A DNA stretch of 64,000 bases, taken from contig CADCXC010000047.1 in assembly GCA_902806595.1 (NCBI GenBank), positions 124,001-188,000 on the forward strand. The letters are read 5' to 3'. Below the pieces are notes generated by a model that saw nothing but the letters and a program-made list of their open reading frames with translations, was not told the origin of the DNA and made no database searches. Position 1 is the first letter of the stretch, and each line of letters opens with the position of its first letter. Shown here one piece after another: positions 23,009 through 33,432 of this stretch. Made by a program: the position numbers and the translations under genes. The stretch comes from Pyrenopolyporus hunteri. Taxonomy: Eukaryota > Ascomycota > Sordariomycetes > Xylariales > Hypoxylaceae.

Positions 23009-24233
23009 CCATGCACAATCCACGATTTCATGAATTAACTCATATACATTGTGCATTCGTCCGAGGATCTGCAGTTTCCTTCTCTGGTACCGCGACTACG
23101 TGAGGCGGTTCGATGAGGCCAGTACTTTAGGAGCCCGGCTCTCCGGAGTGGACGCAGGCAATGGAAGATGAAATAGCCTCTAAGATCCAAAAGGCAGTCG
23201 TAGAACAAATGAGAAGGGAGCCAAAAGCTGCCAGTACCTTCAACGGTACCGATTTTGAAAAAGGGGCTGCGGATGTGGTGATTGATAATAAGGGCCCCTT
23301 TTCGACACCCCTCGCACCCCTAGTACGGAGGATACCCCTTCTTTTCTACCGAAATCCCATGTTTCCGATTACCGTACACTAGCCCAAGACGCATTTGATG
23401 CTGTTGGTGCTAGGCAGCCGTGTATGTCACCCTTCAGCACTGGACATATTAGCGCGAAGAGCTGCTAATACTCGATATTCACCTAGTCACTATCCAGCCC
23501 TTCAGAGCCGAGATCTACCGCGTGATTGCGATATATATTACGGACGGCGCACCACGGCAATTGAATCTCTCGAGCAAGGAGCAGAAAGGCGTTATACAAG
23601 CTCTCGCGTACACGACGAATCCATCGGCGTTCTGCGCCATCGCTAGGAGCATCGATGATACGCTCCGGTGGCAAGCGCAACCAAAATTCATCCGCTGGGC
23701 TATCTGCAACGGCAATCCAGCGCGTGACATTCGCGCGTAGCCTTGGCATCGGAATAATCCTGTGCGCGACGGTGGGCGCCTTCGTGCTCACTCTAAGCAG
23801 CGCAGGCCGAGGCTGGAGGGCGGTGTTCGCATTGGGTTAGGTGGCTGGCATCGAGACGCTGATGGCGGTGTGCAAGGGGATGTGCGTGGTGCTTCACGGA
23901 CTACACCACCGGCACGTGCGGCCGTGGGAGCTGTTCGATACAGGCACCGACTCCAAGCCGGAGCCAGTGAACCAGGAGAATGAGGTCAATGGCAGCAGCA
24001 ACAGCTTTGACTCGTTCGGTTCAAGTAACAGCTACGAGGATGAGCCGTGGGTGGCGCGGTACGAGCGCCGCGGACTTGTATGCAAGCTATTCGACCGCGA
24101 GGTCTGGATCCAGGAGCCGGCGCTGCGTCGGATACAGGATACCATCCTTATGCAATCGCTGCTGACGGCGCTACTCGGCGCGGGCGTGTTGACGGCTGTT
24201 TTTATGGCGGTACCCGCTGGTGAGTTCTTTTGA
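23009..24233 (+). pseudogene. Decayed RGS-domain membrane protein gene (RgsD-type)
   Basis: Remnant of a fungal regulator-of-G-protein-signalling protein with a C-terminal membrane part. Segments recognisable in order, in changing frames: PCTIHDFMN; LLWYRDYVRRFDEAS; SPEWTQAMEDEIASKIQKAV; DTPRTPSTEDTPSF; QPFTIQPFRAEIYRVIA; APRQLNLSSKEQ; FIRWAICNGNPAR; FARSLGIGIILCATVGAFVL; MAVCKGMCVVLHGLHHRHV; FDSFGSSNSYEDEPWVARYE; DREVWIQEPALRRIQDTI. Lesions: TAA at 23036-23038 in place of a Tyr; frameshifts near 23078 (extra C), 23130, 23300-23305 (C/T homopolymer) and 23728 (two bases of a CG run lost); and TAG at 23838-23840 where the family has Trp. An intron at 23422-23486 (GTATGT, CTAATAC branch, CCTAG) is still intact and its removal restores RQPFTIQPF. 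The family match is from memory; the multiple lesions make a working gene very unlikely. Confidence 0.86.
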
Positions 24234-25232
24234 GGGCTCGCCTGAAGATTTTACACTGAGTAATATAAAGTGCGCGTATCTCCTTTTTTTTTTTTTTTGC
24301 AGCTATTGGAACTCGAGGCTAGTAGATAAGATTTACACATCATGAACACCAGGTATAGATTGTAGGAGAGTATAAAAAGGACATCAAGGGTAAGCCTAGG
24401 GCCGTTGTTTTCTATTAGGGGGTAGATATAGAATACTACTGTCTATAGCATTCCTTTGCCGGTCATTTTCGATTGTTATATGTGACTGAGCGTGCGACTG
24501 AGAGGTTTGCGACTGAATTGTTGTAGTTGAAAAGTCGATGGCTCCTTGCGGCTCTCGGTCGGAGCTTAAATCCCTCGGATAGCGGCTAGGGCTGCGGATT
24601 GGTACCAAACGTTACAATTACTAGGCAGCTGCTTAGGCACAACACCTCCCTACGCACCCGAGGCATCGTGCCTGCTATGTACGGCTGTAAGGGTTCATTC
24701 GGTCCAATTTGGGGGTTGTTGGGGGGCAGGGTGGTAAGATCGGGTTATCGATAAGCATAAGCATGACATACTGTGGGGTAGCACCGGATCGATCAGTCAA
24801 TCACATTTGCTGAATGCCATCTTTTGTCTCTCTTCCCTCTGCGTCCCCTCTACATCCCCTCTACACTACGTTCCCTAGGTATACAACATCCATGCCCATT
24901 CGTCCCACCGAATCCGAATCGCGCCTCTTTGAGGCTGTCTTGGCTCTGACTCCTCTCTCCCCCTTCTGCGGCCATCATCCTTAACTAATTCTTAATGCTC
25001 TCGTCGCTCGCGCCGCCGTCGTCCCTTACCCACTGAACCGAGTTCTACATTTACATAAGCGAATTCATGCCTCCGTGATCTATCTTCACTCTTCGGCTTC
25101 TGAGCCCACAGGAGTCGTTAAATACGCTGTCTTGCCTCTGCGCGACCGGCCTCTCCATTCGCCCGATTGCCCGATAATTCGGCCTAGGAAGAACGAAGAG
25201 GAAATAAAACACAATTGAAAATAGAAAAAAAA
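24234..25232. other. Spacer / promoter of pantothenate kinase
   Basis: No gene seen. It contains a T13 run near 24286-24299 and, on the right, a pyrimidine-rich stretch typical of a fungal promoter ahead of the ATG at 25233. Confidence 0.55.
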
Positions 25233-26849
25233 ATGCCCGGAGATACCTACCAAGCCGAGGCTGCGATTATCGACGGCGAGGAGGGCGGAAAGACGGATGC
25301 AGCGCAAGATGTGGCCGGAAGACCGCGCACTATGACAAGCACCGCCGAGATCGATAGCACCATCATACATCCCGGCTCTGTGCGTATCAATGTTAAAGGC
25401 GCGTTTATTGTCGATACCCCCGAGCAACCGAGCACCCCCGCCAACCCGTCCGGGCCCGGCGGTAACAATTATCATGAAACGAAGGACATCCGTCTTCCAA
25501 ACCATACCGCTGTTGTCAGCCATATCGCTGTTGATGTAAGCCTCCCCGAGCGCGATCTTTGAACGCGCGACTCGAAGCCAGCTGAGCTAAAGGTCCAATC
25601 CCACTCCTCTAGATCGGCGGCTCCCTAGCAAAGTTGGTCTATTTCTCGCGCGAAGCGCATTCGACCGAACCCGGCGGGCGATTAAATTTCCAATCCTTTG
25701 AGACGGATCGCATAGATGACTGTATCGAGTTTATGCGACACCTCCAAGACAAGCAGCTCGCTCTCAATGGGTCCAAGCCCGGCGAGCTGTGCGTAATGGC
25801 AACCGGAGGCGGTGCTTACAAATACTACGATAAAATCCGGCAAAAGCTTGGCGTCGACGTCCTGCGAGAAGACGAGATGGAGTGTTTAATCATCGGTTAG
25901 TTCCGGTTATTCTCACCCCAACAGCGACGGGGACTGACACGCGCACGTCGCGATAGGCCTTGACTTCTTTATCACTGAGATACCTTGTGAAGTCTTTACA
26001 TATTCCGAAACGGATCCCATGCACTTCGCCTCCCCTAACGCCAACATATACCCTTACATGCTTGTAAATATAGGATCGGGTGTTAGTATCCTTAAGGTGT
26101 CCGGACCGCGGACGTATGAGCGTGTAGGCGGTACGTCGCTCGGAGGAGGCACGCTTTGGGGTATCCTCTCTCTTCTCACGCCCGCCGAATCCTTCGACGA
26201 GATGCTAGACATGGCCGCGCACGGCGACAACGCCAAGGTGGACATGTTGGTGGGCGATATATACGGAACCGACTACGGTAAAATCGGGCTAAAAAGCACC
26301 ACTATAGCCAGTTCCTTTGGTAAAGTCTTCCGCATGAAGCGAGAAGCAGAGAACGAGGCCGAGGATACGGGTGGGCTTTCAAACGGCGATGATCAGAACC
26401 GGCGGCAGCAGAAGAGCTCGGAACGGACTTCATCGTCAGCCTGCCCCTCTCAGGCGCAACAGCACCGCCCCACGTCTTCCAGGGCAAGCGAGTTAGCCCG
26501 ATCGCGCTTTTCTAGTGCTGACATTTCGCGCTCCCTCCTATACGCTATCAGTAATAACATCGGGCAGATCGCGTACCTACAATCTCAAGTTCACGGCCTA
26601 TCGCGTATCTATTTCGGCGGTTCTTTCATACGGGGCCACCCTCAAACCATGAATACGCTGAGCTACGCCATCAAATTCTGGAGTAAAGGTCAGAAGCAGG
26701 CATACTTTTTACGGCATGAGGGCTACCTAGGCGCTGTAGGCGCGTTCCTCAAGCACCAACCACGCAACTGGGGTCGTAGGGGTAGCTTCGAGACAGGCGA
26801 AGGACTCGAGGAACGTATAAGAGGGCGCGTAGACGAGAACGCTTCCTAA
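25233..26849 (+). CDS. cab1: Pantothenate kinase (type II, eukaryotic)
   Basis: Phosphorylates pantothenate, the first step of coenzyme A synthesis. Exons 25233-25535, 25613-25895 and 25957-26849 give 492 aa. After an N-terminal low-complexity extension of about 95 residues, the kinase core begins VDIGGSLAKLVYFS (ATP-binding, joined across intron 1). It continues with CVMATGGGAYKYY, LIIGLDFFITEIP (joined across intron 2), YMLVNIGSGVSILKV, RVGGTSLGGGTLWGILSLL and IYFGGSFIRGHPQTM. A Ser/Gln-rich insert sits near residues 310-350. Both introns (77 and 61 nt) split at positions that give unbroken family sequence. The ATG at 25233 is the first good start; there is no upstream ATG in frame. Confidence 0.95.
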
Positions 26850-28334
26850 TAGGATACCCTGCTGTACTTTCATATAAAATGGCGATGATGGTAATCTTAA
26901 GCGCAAGCAGCGAGAAGAACGAGAGCAAGATCGGACGGACCCCAAAGGAGCCTGGAGTCAGAAGTAAGTGCGAGTCTAGGAGGACATGAGTGCCACCGCT
27001 ACTCTGCCTATTAGCCTATTACTACGCATGTATTCTTTGTATAAAAAATATTAGGACTATAAAGGAGAGATAGTGTGTTAGTTCTTGTAGCAAATAGCCA
27101 CCAGGATACACATTGCGGGCTCGGATATAGCAACGCAAGAATTCAAGGCAACCTTGCCAATTACCTACCTACCTATCTATAGAACTGACCGGTTCCTTCG
27201 TTCATCCATTTAATAGTAAGCATTTTACCTAACCTTAGCCCAGATGGACTAACCACATACCGGTGAAGTATACCCTCGGAGGAATATGCGTTTCCAACCA
27301 GCTAGCCATATGTGGATATTGTAGCGTTGCTAAAGGGAAAAGGCGTTGAATAGAATAACGAACACGATGCCTCCTAGAACTGCATGACTGGGGCAGGAAC
27401 AGCATCTGTGCAAAGCTCATTTCCTCTTCGCGTAGGACTAAGGCACGTATATAAATATATATAGTGCGCATGATTTCGAAAAAGTAGGCGCTCACCCAAG
27501 CAGGACGGCAAGGGAGGAAAAAACCGCAAAAATGATCGGACCCAGGTTCGAACTGGGGACCTTCAGTGTGTTAGACTGACGTGATAACCAACTACACCAT
27601 CCGACCGTGAGAGAGTGCGATAGAAGCGCCGAGGTGCCCTTTCACGTGATGGAATATGTATCTGTAGTTTGCCCATATATTTTATTTTGTAATAGGTACG
27701 CCCCGGAACGACGGGGAATCAACTAGGCTGACTTCCGTTGAATTTTTCTCGCCGAGTTTGCGTGCCTAAGTGGGGATTTCGGTGGGCGTGGGATAAAAGA
27801 CGGAGATTCTGCTCCTATCTTTTTTCATTCCCGGTATTTCGTAGCTAACGTACTACGTATCGGTCTACTAGTTTTCACACGGTTATGGATCTAATGGGAT
27901 ACCACGTGTGGTAGTAATATCTCTTGTTCTGGGGAATCGTAAAGCCAGGAGCTTACCTCAATAAGAGAAGAGATATTAACTCCGTTTCGGGTTTATTGTA
28001 CCAAGTAGCATATCAATCACGATAAACAGACAACAGATGTTTAGTTCCTGTCTAAAAAGATTTAGAGGCAATGAAACTGCTGTATAAACCGCGAGCCTTG
28101 ACAGCCGAATTAGAAACTCGTCATATGGCGTGTGTGGGACGAGTGGGAGGAAAATTAACGCCGCGACTAAGGTAGATATCTATATATATTGTATTGTGAT
28201 TGATAGAGTAAAGAGTGCTGCCTCCCGTATCCTTTAAAATGCCAAGATCTTTACTATTCACATCTACCTTAGGTAGATAGGTAGGTGGTATCTACGTCTC
28301 ATGGCGTATTCGTAAGAGTTATGAAGCTCTAGGG
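26850..28334. other. Spacer carrying one tRNA gene
   Basis: Apart from tRNA-Val at 27533-27606, I see no gene. A TACC/TAGG tract lies at 28264-28290. Confidence 0.55.
27533..27606 (-). tRNA. tRNA-Val (anticodon AAC)
   Basis: On the minus strand the 74-nt cloverleaf starts GGTCGGATGGTGTAGTTGG. The acceptor stem GGTCGGA pairs with TCCGATC (one G-T pair). The anticodon arm is TCAGT-CTAACAC-ACTGA, giving anticodon AAC. The T arm contains GGTTCGAACC read as CAGTTCGAACCTG. There is no intron. A T5 run follows the 3' end directly, fitting a Pol III terminator. Confidence 0.96.
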
Positions 28335-29773
28335 TTAAAATACCATGTCCTGTGGCTCTGGAGACCCATACGACTCGATGGCCATACTAAGATCCCAGCT
28401 CAGCCCCTGGAAGACCTCGGTAGAGACGCTTGAATCTTCAAGGTCGAGCCATCTCGCAGCCCCGGAGTTGCTACGAACGCTATACATAGATTGCGTGTCG
28501 GCGGGCAGCTGAAATTGAGAATTTGCGTGCATCCAGTCGGAGATGGCCAGTTCACCATCTATAAAATCAGAGACGTTCGCCCTGTCCCTCTCCGCCTCTT
28601 GGAGCAGAGCGTCGGCATCGGCAAAGCAGGATCTCCCAGATATCTTTTCCAATTCGAGCTCAATATCTTGGCTTGGGGGGGTACAGCATTCGTGCGTTTC
28701 TCCCGAGTCGGAGATGACGCATTGCTTGGGCGCATGGTCCGCAAATACACAGTGTTTTGTATGAGCAGAGCCGAGGGAACATTCGTCGTCGGCGCCATGC
28801 CTATGGCTCGGACATGGGTTGAAGTGTGTGGGACGAAGCGCTGCGTATCTGCAATCGCAAGTATAGGGGCGCTGTTGATAACGTCAACATCTTAATGCAC
28901 ACCACTCGACCTGCCAAACAGTTGTTCAAGCCACAAAGGACCTACGTTCGGAACCACCACGAGAGAAAGATATTTAGGTCTTGTGTATAGCGAATCGTCA
29001 TCATCGTTATTGTCATCGTCATCGGAGCCATTGAAGCTACCTCGAGAATGGCGATCGGAATAGGAGGACCGGGAAACTTCGAGATCTTCGTCGAGTATTT
29101 CTTCCAGGCTAAGTCTACCACTATCACGCCCATACGGCGAGGCAAACACGCGATAGATACCCAGGAGAATATTTGAGGGCCGACCGGCGTTCGTTCGGAT
29201 AGCTCTAAGCTGAATCTCGAATAAGCCCTTCTTTCGAAATTCGCTTATCTTCTCATAGCCGGCAAGTATCTTCGGATCGACAAGTACCAATTTAGCCTCA
29301 CTTGGAGATCCAAGCTGCTGGACGAGGGCCAAAACTCGCATAACCCGTAACGTCCTCCGTGGGGCGCCGATGACAGTGTATAGACGGTTATCAGGAGCTT
29401 CCAAGCTAGGAACCCAGCACACGCGTTTTACGGAAATGCTGGAAGTTTTGAATGTTTTCAAATTGACGACGTAGGCCTCGTCATCCTTACATCCGCCACT
29501 ATACACAGGCATCCAAATGGGAAAGTGGTCAGTTTGCTGCGGATCTACTGGGACGAATACGCCGTGGGCCTCGGTCCGGTATTCCTCTTCCAGGATATCA
29601 TCTCTCAAATCAGAAACGCTCTCTATTATCCGTGGTTCCTGCTTATTGGGACCTTCCAACGGCCGAACGACTAGAGCTGTCTCAAGAGCATTCAGATCGA
29701 GGACGGGGCACTGAACGACCGTGTTTTGATATGACCAATGGTAATTCCGGACGTATATGTGATATTCAGCCAT
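28335..29773 (-). CDS. Unrecognised protein with Cys/His-rich segment
   Basis: I do not recognise this protein. A first exon 29773-28946 joins in phase across a 74-nt intron (28945-28872, donor GTAGGT, TTGAC branch, CAACAG acceptor) to 28871-28335, giving 454 aa. Residues 1-275 look globular (MAEYHIYVRNYHWSYQN; later FRKKGLFEIQLRAIRTN), followed by a Ser-rich and then Asp/Asn-rich acidic stretch around 240-260 and LSLVVVPN. Exon 2 opens with a segment holding nine Cys and seven His between residues 281 and 339 (C281, C283, H292, C296, H299, H301, C307, H313, H316, C317, H322, C327, H336, C338, C339 among them), which could bind zinc. The tail (EKISGRSCFADADALLQEAERD) is probably helical. If the intron is not used, the first frame stops at 28892 after 293 aa. 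The spliced model is favoured because the Cys/His-rich frame stays open for 537 nt. Confidence 0.7.
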
Positions 29774-30595
29774 GATAGTTAGTCTAATCCTCGCTATGAA
29801 GGTTGTATGTTAACAGGTTGGCGGCTCAATCTTAGATACCGATTAGCATATTGAACGTCGCCGAGGACACCTGAGGGGTGTCGCGTGTAGGTATATATAC
29901 ATGTATGCGGGCGGTAGACGTTGAAGTAGTTCGTCGGTTAGGAATAAGAATAAGCGTAAGACCTAAGAAGCAAACACACCGGGCGCGCGTTGCCGGGCCG
30001 CATAGGCGTCCGTTATGCAGCCCAGCATAGGTATCGTCTAGAGCGGAGTTACGGCACCGTCTGAACCTAGGATCGCCAACCCCTTAATCGCGACTAGTCG
30101 CGAACGAGACGAAGGCAGCTACATTGCAATTCTTCAAAGATACCATCTCCACGCCGAATTGATTAAATAATACGGCTCCCCAGCCTATTAAGAACGGACA
30201 CTGGTAGGGCTGGGAGTCTTGGATAGAGACGTGATTGATCGGCTTATGTTTCTGTGTGAAGATCGTGCGTACCTAAATGCTAAGACAAGGGGGTGCCAGC
30301 TATAGCCGTACAAGCGCCTAAGTTCAGACACAGTGCGTAGGTACTCCTAGGTGTTGATAATACACGACAAACGTAGGACAACAGAAGCTAAGGCGTGTGG
30401 CTTGCTCCTTAGGGTTTCGTTTGGCCGGCATGTATACGTCTGCCACCAATTACCTATCGAGCAGTTGGCAGGGCATCGACCAGCGAGTGGAATCGGCAGA
30501 TACGAATCATATTAGCTCTTGGGTTTTGAGCAGCATCCACGTATGCTCCGAGTGCCGTAGCCGCTTCTCCTGTCGGACCGAATGACTTGGGACGG
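29774..30595. other. Spacer, nothing recognised
   Basis: It holds the promoter of the minus-strand gene ending at 28335 and the 3' flank of AIM11. No repeat or RNA gene seen. Confidence 0.5.
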
Positions 30596-31174
30596 CTAGT
30601 CGTCATTCTTGGGTGGCGGCTTGGCTCCCTGTTCTTTCTGTTCCTTCCTCAGCAGGACTGAGGCCACCCACTCTTCGATCTGTTGTTCTGCCTCCTTGTC
30701 TGTTTGGCCACCAGAAGTACCAAGATGTCCTCGCGCTTTTCTCCTCAAGTCTTCCACGCTTGAGATGTCAAAGGCCCACGACAACCCGCCAGTGGCCATA
30801 ATACCGAAACCCATAACGTTGAGAGTCGCAAGATTCAGAGCCTCCAAGGCTATAAGAGAGCCATCAGATTGCATCTTACTGACCGGCCGATTGCTTTGCT
30901 CATAGAACTTGGGCACCGTCACCGAGTGTTTCCTAGCTATCGCCCTCCGCGTAATTAAAGTCGACAGAGCGAGGAAACCAGCGCCAGCGAAGAATAAGCC
31001 CAATTGTTTTAATGAACGCTGCGACAGTATCGGCGGTCGAGGCTCGGGTAGAGGCATTGTGTTCTCGGGGGATTGAGGAGCCTGAGAGTGTTGAGCGGCT
31101 CGGTTTGGTGGGGGAGAGGTCGGTGAAGGGTCAGTGTCTTTCGCCATTGTCATGGTAGTTCCGAACGACCACAT
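30596..31174 (-). CDS. aim11: AIM11-family mitochondrial membrane protein
   Basis: Fungal-specific family named from yeast Aim11 (altered inheritance of mitochondria); molecular role unknown. It is a single 192-aa frame. The first transmembrane segment is LGLFFAGAGFLALSTLITRR (about 57-77). The second is in ALNLATLNVMGFGIMATGG (about 110-135), followed by LSWAFDISSVEDLRRKARG, the family hallmark. The N-terminus is Pro/Ser-rich and has three in-frame Met codons (residues 1, 8 and 10), so MAKDTD may be the true start. The C-terminus is Lys-rich. Family certain. Confidence 0.9.
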   Translation of the reverse strand: MWSFGTTMTMAKDTDPSPTSPPPNRAAQHSQAPQSPENTMPLPEPRPPILSQRSLKQLGLFFAGAGFLALSTLITRRAIARKHSVTVPKFYEQSNRPVSKMQSDGSLIALEALNLATLNVMGFGIMATGGLSWAFDISSVEDLRRKARGHLGTSGGQTDKEAEQQIEEWVASVLLRKEQKEQGAKPPPKNDD

Positions 31175-31772
31175 TGGTGTTTCTTCGCCTCTGCCGTTAA
31201 TCTATATCAGGATTTCTCTATGCGGCAGAAGGGGAACAGAAAATGATCCAGGTGCTTAGGTATATCAGACACGAGGGAGTGGACGAGTATCAAAGCACTA
31301 AAGATATTAAAGAGTGGCAGTTCGGCCTTTTGCAGAACCGGTAACGACTATTCAGGAAACGGACCGAGAAAAGGGCAGAGAGATTGTCTGTTGTCGCAAG
31401 CCAGAACGTCCAATTCCCAAAGAGATGAATCTGCGAAGAAGTTGAATTTCCTCGACTTCAAATCTGGGGTAAGTGGAGTTGGCTTCGATAGCGGCATAGC
31501 TCTTTTAACGGAATACCAAGCATAACTTCCGTGCCAGGGTTCATGTTACCTGTGTCCGCCTACCCCACCAGCTATTTAGGTACCTATGTACTTTCCTACT
31601 CCTAGCTTCAATGCTCATCTTCATGATTCTTCAGTTACAAAAACATCCGATATCGTTACTCGCTTTACTACCTTGGGTGCACAACTATATAGAAAACAAT
31701 AACTTTCTCGAGTCCCTCTCCAGACCACACCGATTCGGATTGATACTGCAGATAGTAGCAACCCAATATCTA
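31175..31772. other. Spacer
   Basis: AIM11 promoter on the left and the 3' end of the orphan gene on the right. Nothing else seen. Confidence 0.5.
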
Positions 31773-32541
31773 TCATCCCATAACTTCCACATCTTCGTCG
31801 CGTCTCCAGTGTCCCCCGGTTTCTGTAGAGGCTGGAAATACCAGATCAGCAATAGCCATTCGTCTGTCGAGATGACGAGAACTAACCTGATGGGCCGGTA
31901 TTCGTTTCTGAAGGACTTAGCGAGACCGGCATCTTCAGTGGTCTTGGGGAGTCAAGAACGAACTGGACTATCCATTCTTTTCTCGTCAGACTCGCTTCGC
32001 ATTCGTTCCAGAGGTGGGAGCAATCCGGAAGTACTAGCCTAAGCAGCCGCACTAGGAAGACCAGACACGGCCGGATGCTTTCTAATTTGAAGTGAAGCCA
32101 AAGCTCGTCCGGCCCTAGATTACTCTTCGCGTTCTCTATTGGGAACACCTCGGACCAATGGACGGGATTCTCGTCATCGTATTCTTTTAGTTCCGTCATC
32201 AAGTCCAGCGCTGCGGAGAGATGGGCCAACGGCTCTCGAAGTCGCGAGACCGGTCCTCTCGGTGCCCGTATGCGTTCGACGGCAACGTGGGCGGAGACGA
32301 CCTTGTTTTTGAATTTCCTATATAGCTCCTTGCGCCTGTCTCTTAGTTTAGATTGCTCAACCTCGGTGAGTCGTACATCGTAGAACTGAGCGACACGGCC
32401 TGAAGGCTCCGCCCTAGCGAGCGGGAAGTTAATTAATTCTCTACAGACTTTAAATGTCGCCAAGTGAGCTGCAGGCGGTTCACCGTCCAGGCATTTCCGA
32501 GCAGTGACGGTCCATTCGCAGTACGCCGCAAACCTACTCAT
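31773..32541 (-). CDS. Hypothetical protein
   Basis: I do not recognise this protein. The minus-strand frame from 32541 is open for 219 codons to 31882. A GTTAGT donor at 31886, a GCTGAT branch-like site and a TTTCCAG acceptor allow a 55-nt intron (31886-31832) and a second exon 31831-31773, ending EDVEVMG, for 237 aa. The composition is normal for a soluble protein: basic helices (RLTEVEQSKLRDRRKELYRK), a hydrophobic helix (PCLVFLVRLLRLVLP) and a Ser/Pro-rich tail. It starts within 0.8 kb of the RIP-mutated transposon, so it could be lineage-specific. The second exon is a weak call; the first may itself be chance. Confidence 0.45.
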
Positions 32542-33318
32542 TATCCAGCTTCAGGGAACGACAGTGTGAGAGTTATAGCTGAGTCCTATACGGGATAAAT
32601 GCCTGAGGAACGTTGCCATTCTAATGCAAGGGGAGAATCTAGCACGATCTTATACGTGGGCATAGGAACATAGTTCTAAGCTACACGTAGTATGCGCGAA
32701 TTATTCACGACCCTTGAGCGTTCGAATAATCGTTAACGACTTCATATTGCGGTTCCACTTTCAGCTTACGAGCAAGGTGCAAAAAAAGCAAAAACAAAAC
32801 ATGACAGGAAACGAGGCAGGACGGCCTCGTAGCTTGTTAGTTCACCCCTAGAACCTGAGGTTGTCGTCACCTATAACTTTTAAAGAAACCCAAGCCTCTG
32901 ATCGATACTGTCTCCACTAGTGTCTGCAGCTCGACAGATCCGTCTCCTATCCTCCAGGATCACGAGGAAGAGTAGTCTATAATGGAGCGCCAAGCTTACT
33001 ATCAGGGACTCCAACCCTACCAAGCCACTATTCGAAGCTGGTTTTAGATGGGTTTGTAGCAACCTACACCTGGATGAAGTCTCCGTCACTTCATAGAAAG
33101 GGATAGGGGAATATCATAGGTAGGTACCTATCGTATATGTAATACCTTATTTTGCTTTATAGATTGATCTCGACTTCCTGCATACCTATGGTTGAAATCA
33201 TATTTGTCCCGTCGCACGGATAGGCATATTTAATATAGATGAAGATATCCCTACATACCTTATTGAATATATGATGGGTACTAAGGTACCTAGGTACCTA
33301 ACTCACACACGAAATACG
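32542..33318. other. Spacer next to the transposon relic
   Basis: No gene. GGTAGGTACC motifs occur at 33118-33130 and 33281-33300, just outside the transposon end. Confidence 0.55.
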
Positions 33319-33320
33319 TA

Positions 33321-33432
33321 TAGGTCCCGGGGGTAGAAAGTAGTAACGCGCTTTATAGCCTTATTTTTTATTAAATATAATTAAAAAATATACCCTTATA
33401 TAAATTTATATATAAAGATATAAACCTTCGAT
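33321..33432 (+). repeat. Left terminal inverted repeat
   Basis: Pairs with 34776-34888 in reverse complement with one one-base gap. Where the arms differ it often has T or A against C or G in the other arm, for example TTTAT against TCCAC and AA against GG, so it is the more mutated arm in the outer half. Confidence 0.88.

Noticed and set aside
23422..23486. Apparent frameshift in the RGS relic after ARQPC
   Set aside because: It is an intact intron: GTATGT donor, CTAATAC branch and CCTAG acceptor; removing it restores RQPFTIQPF, so it is not counted among the lesions.
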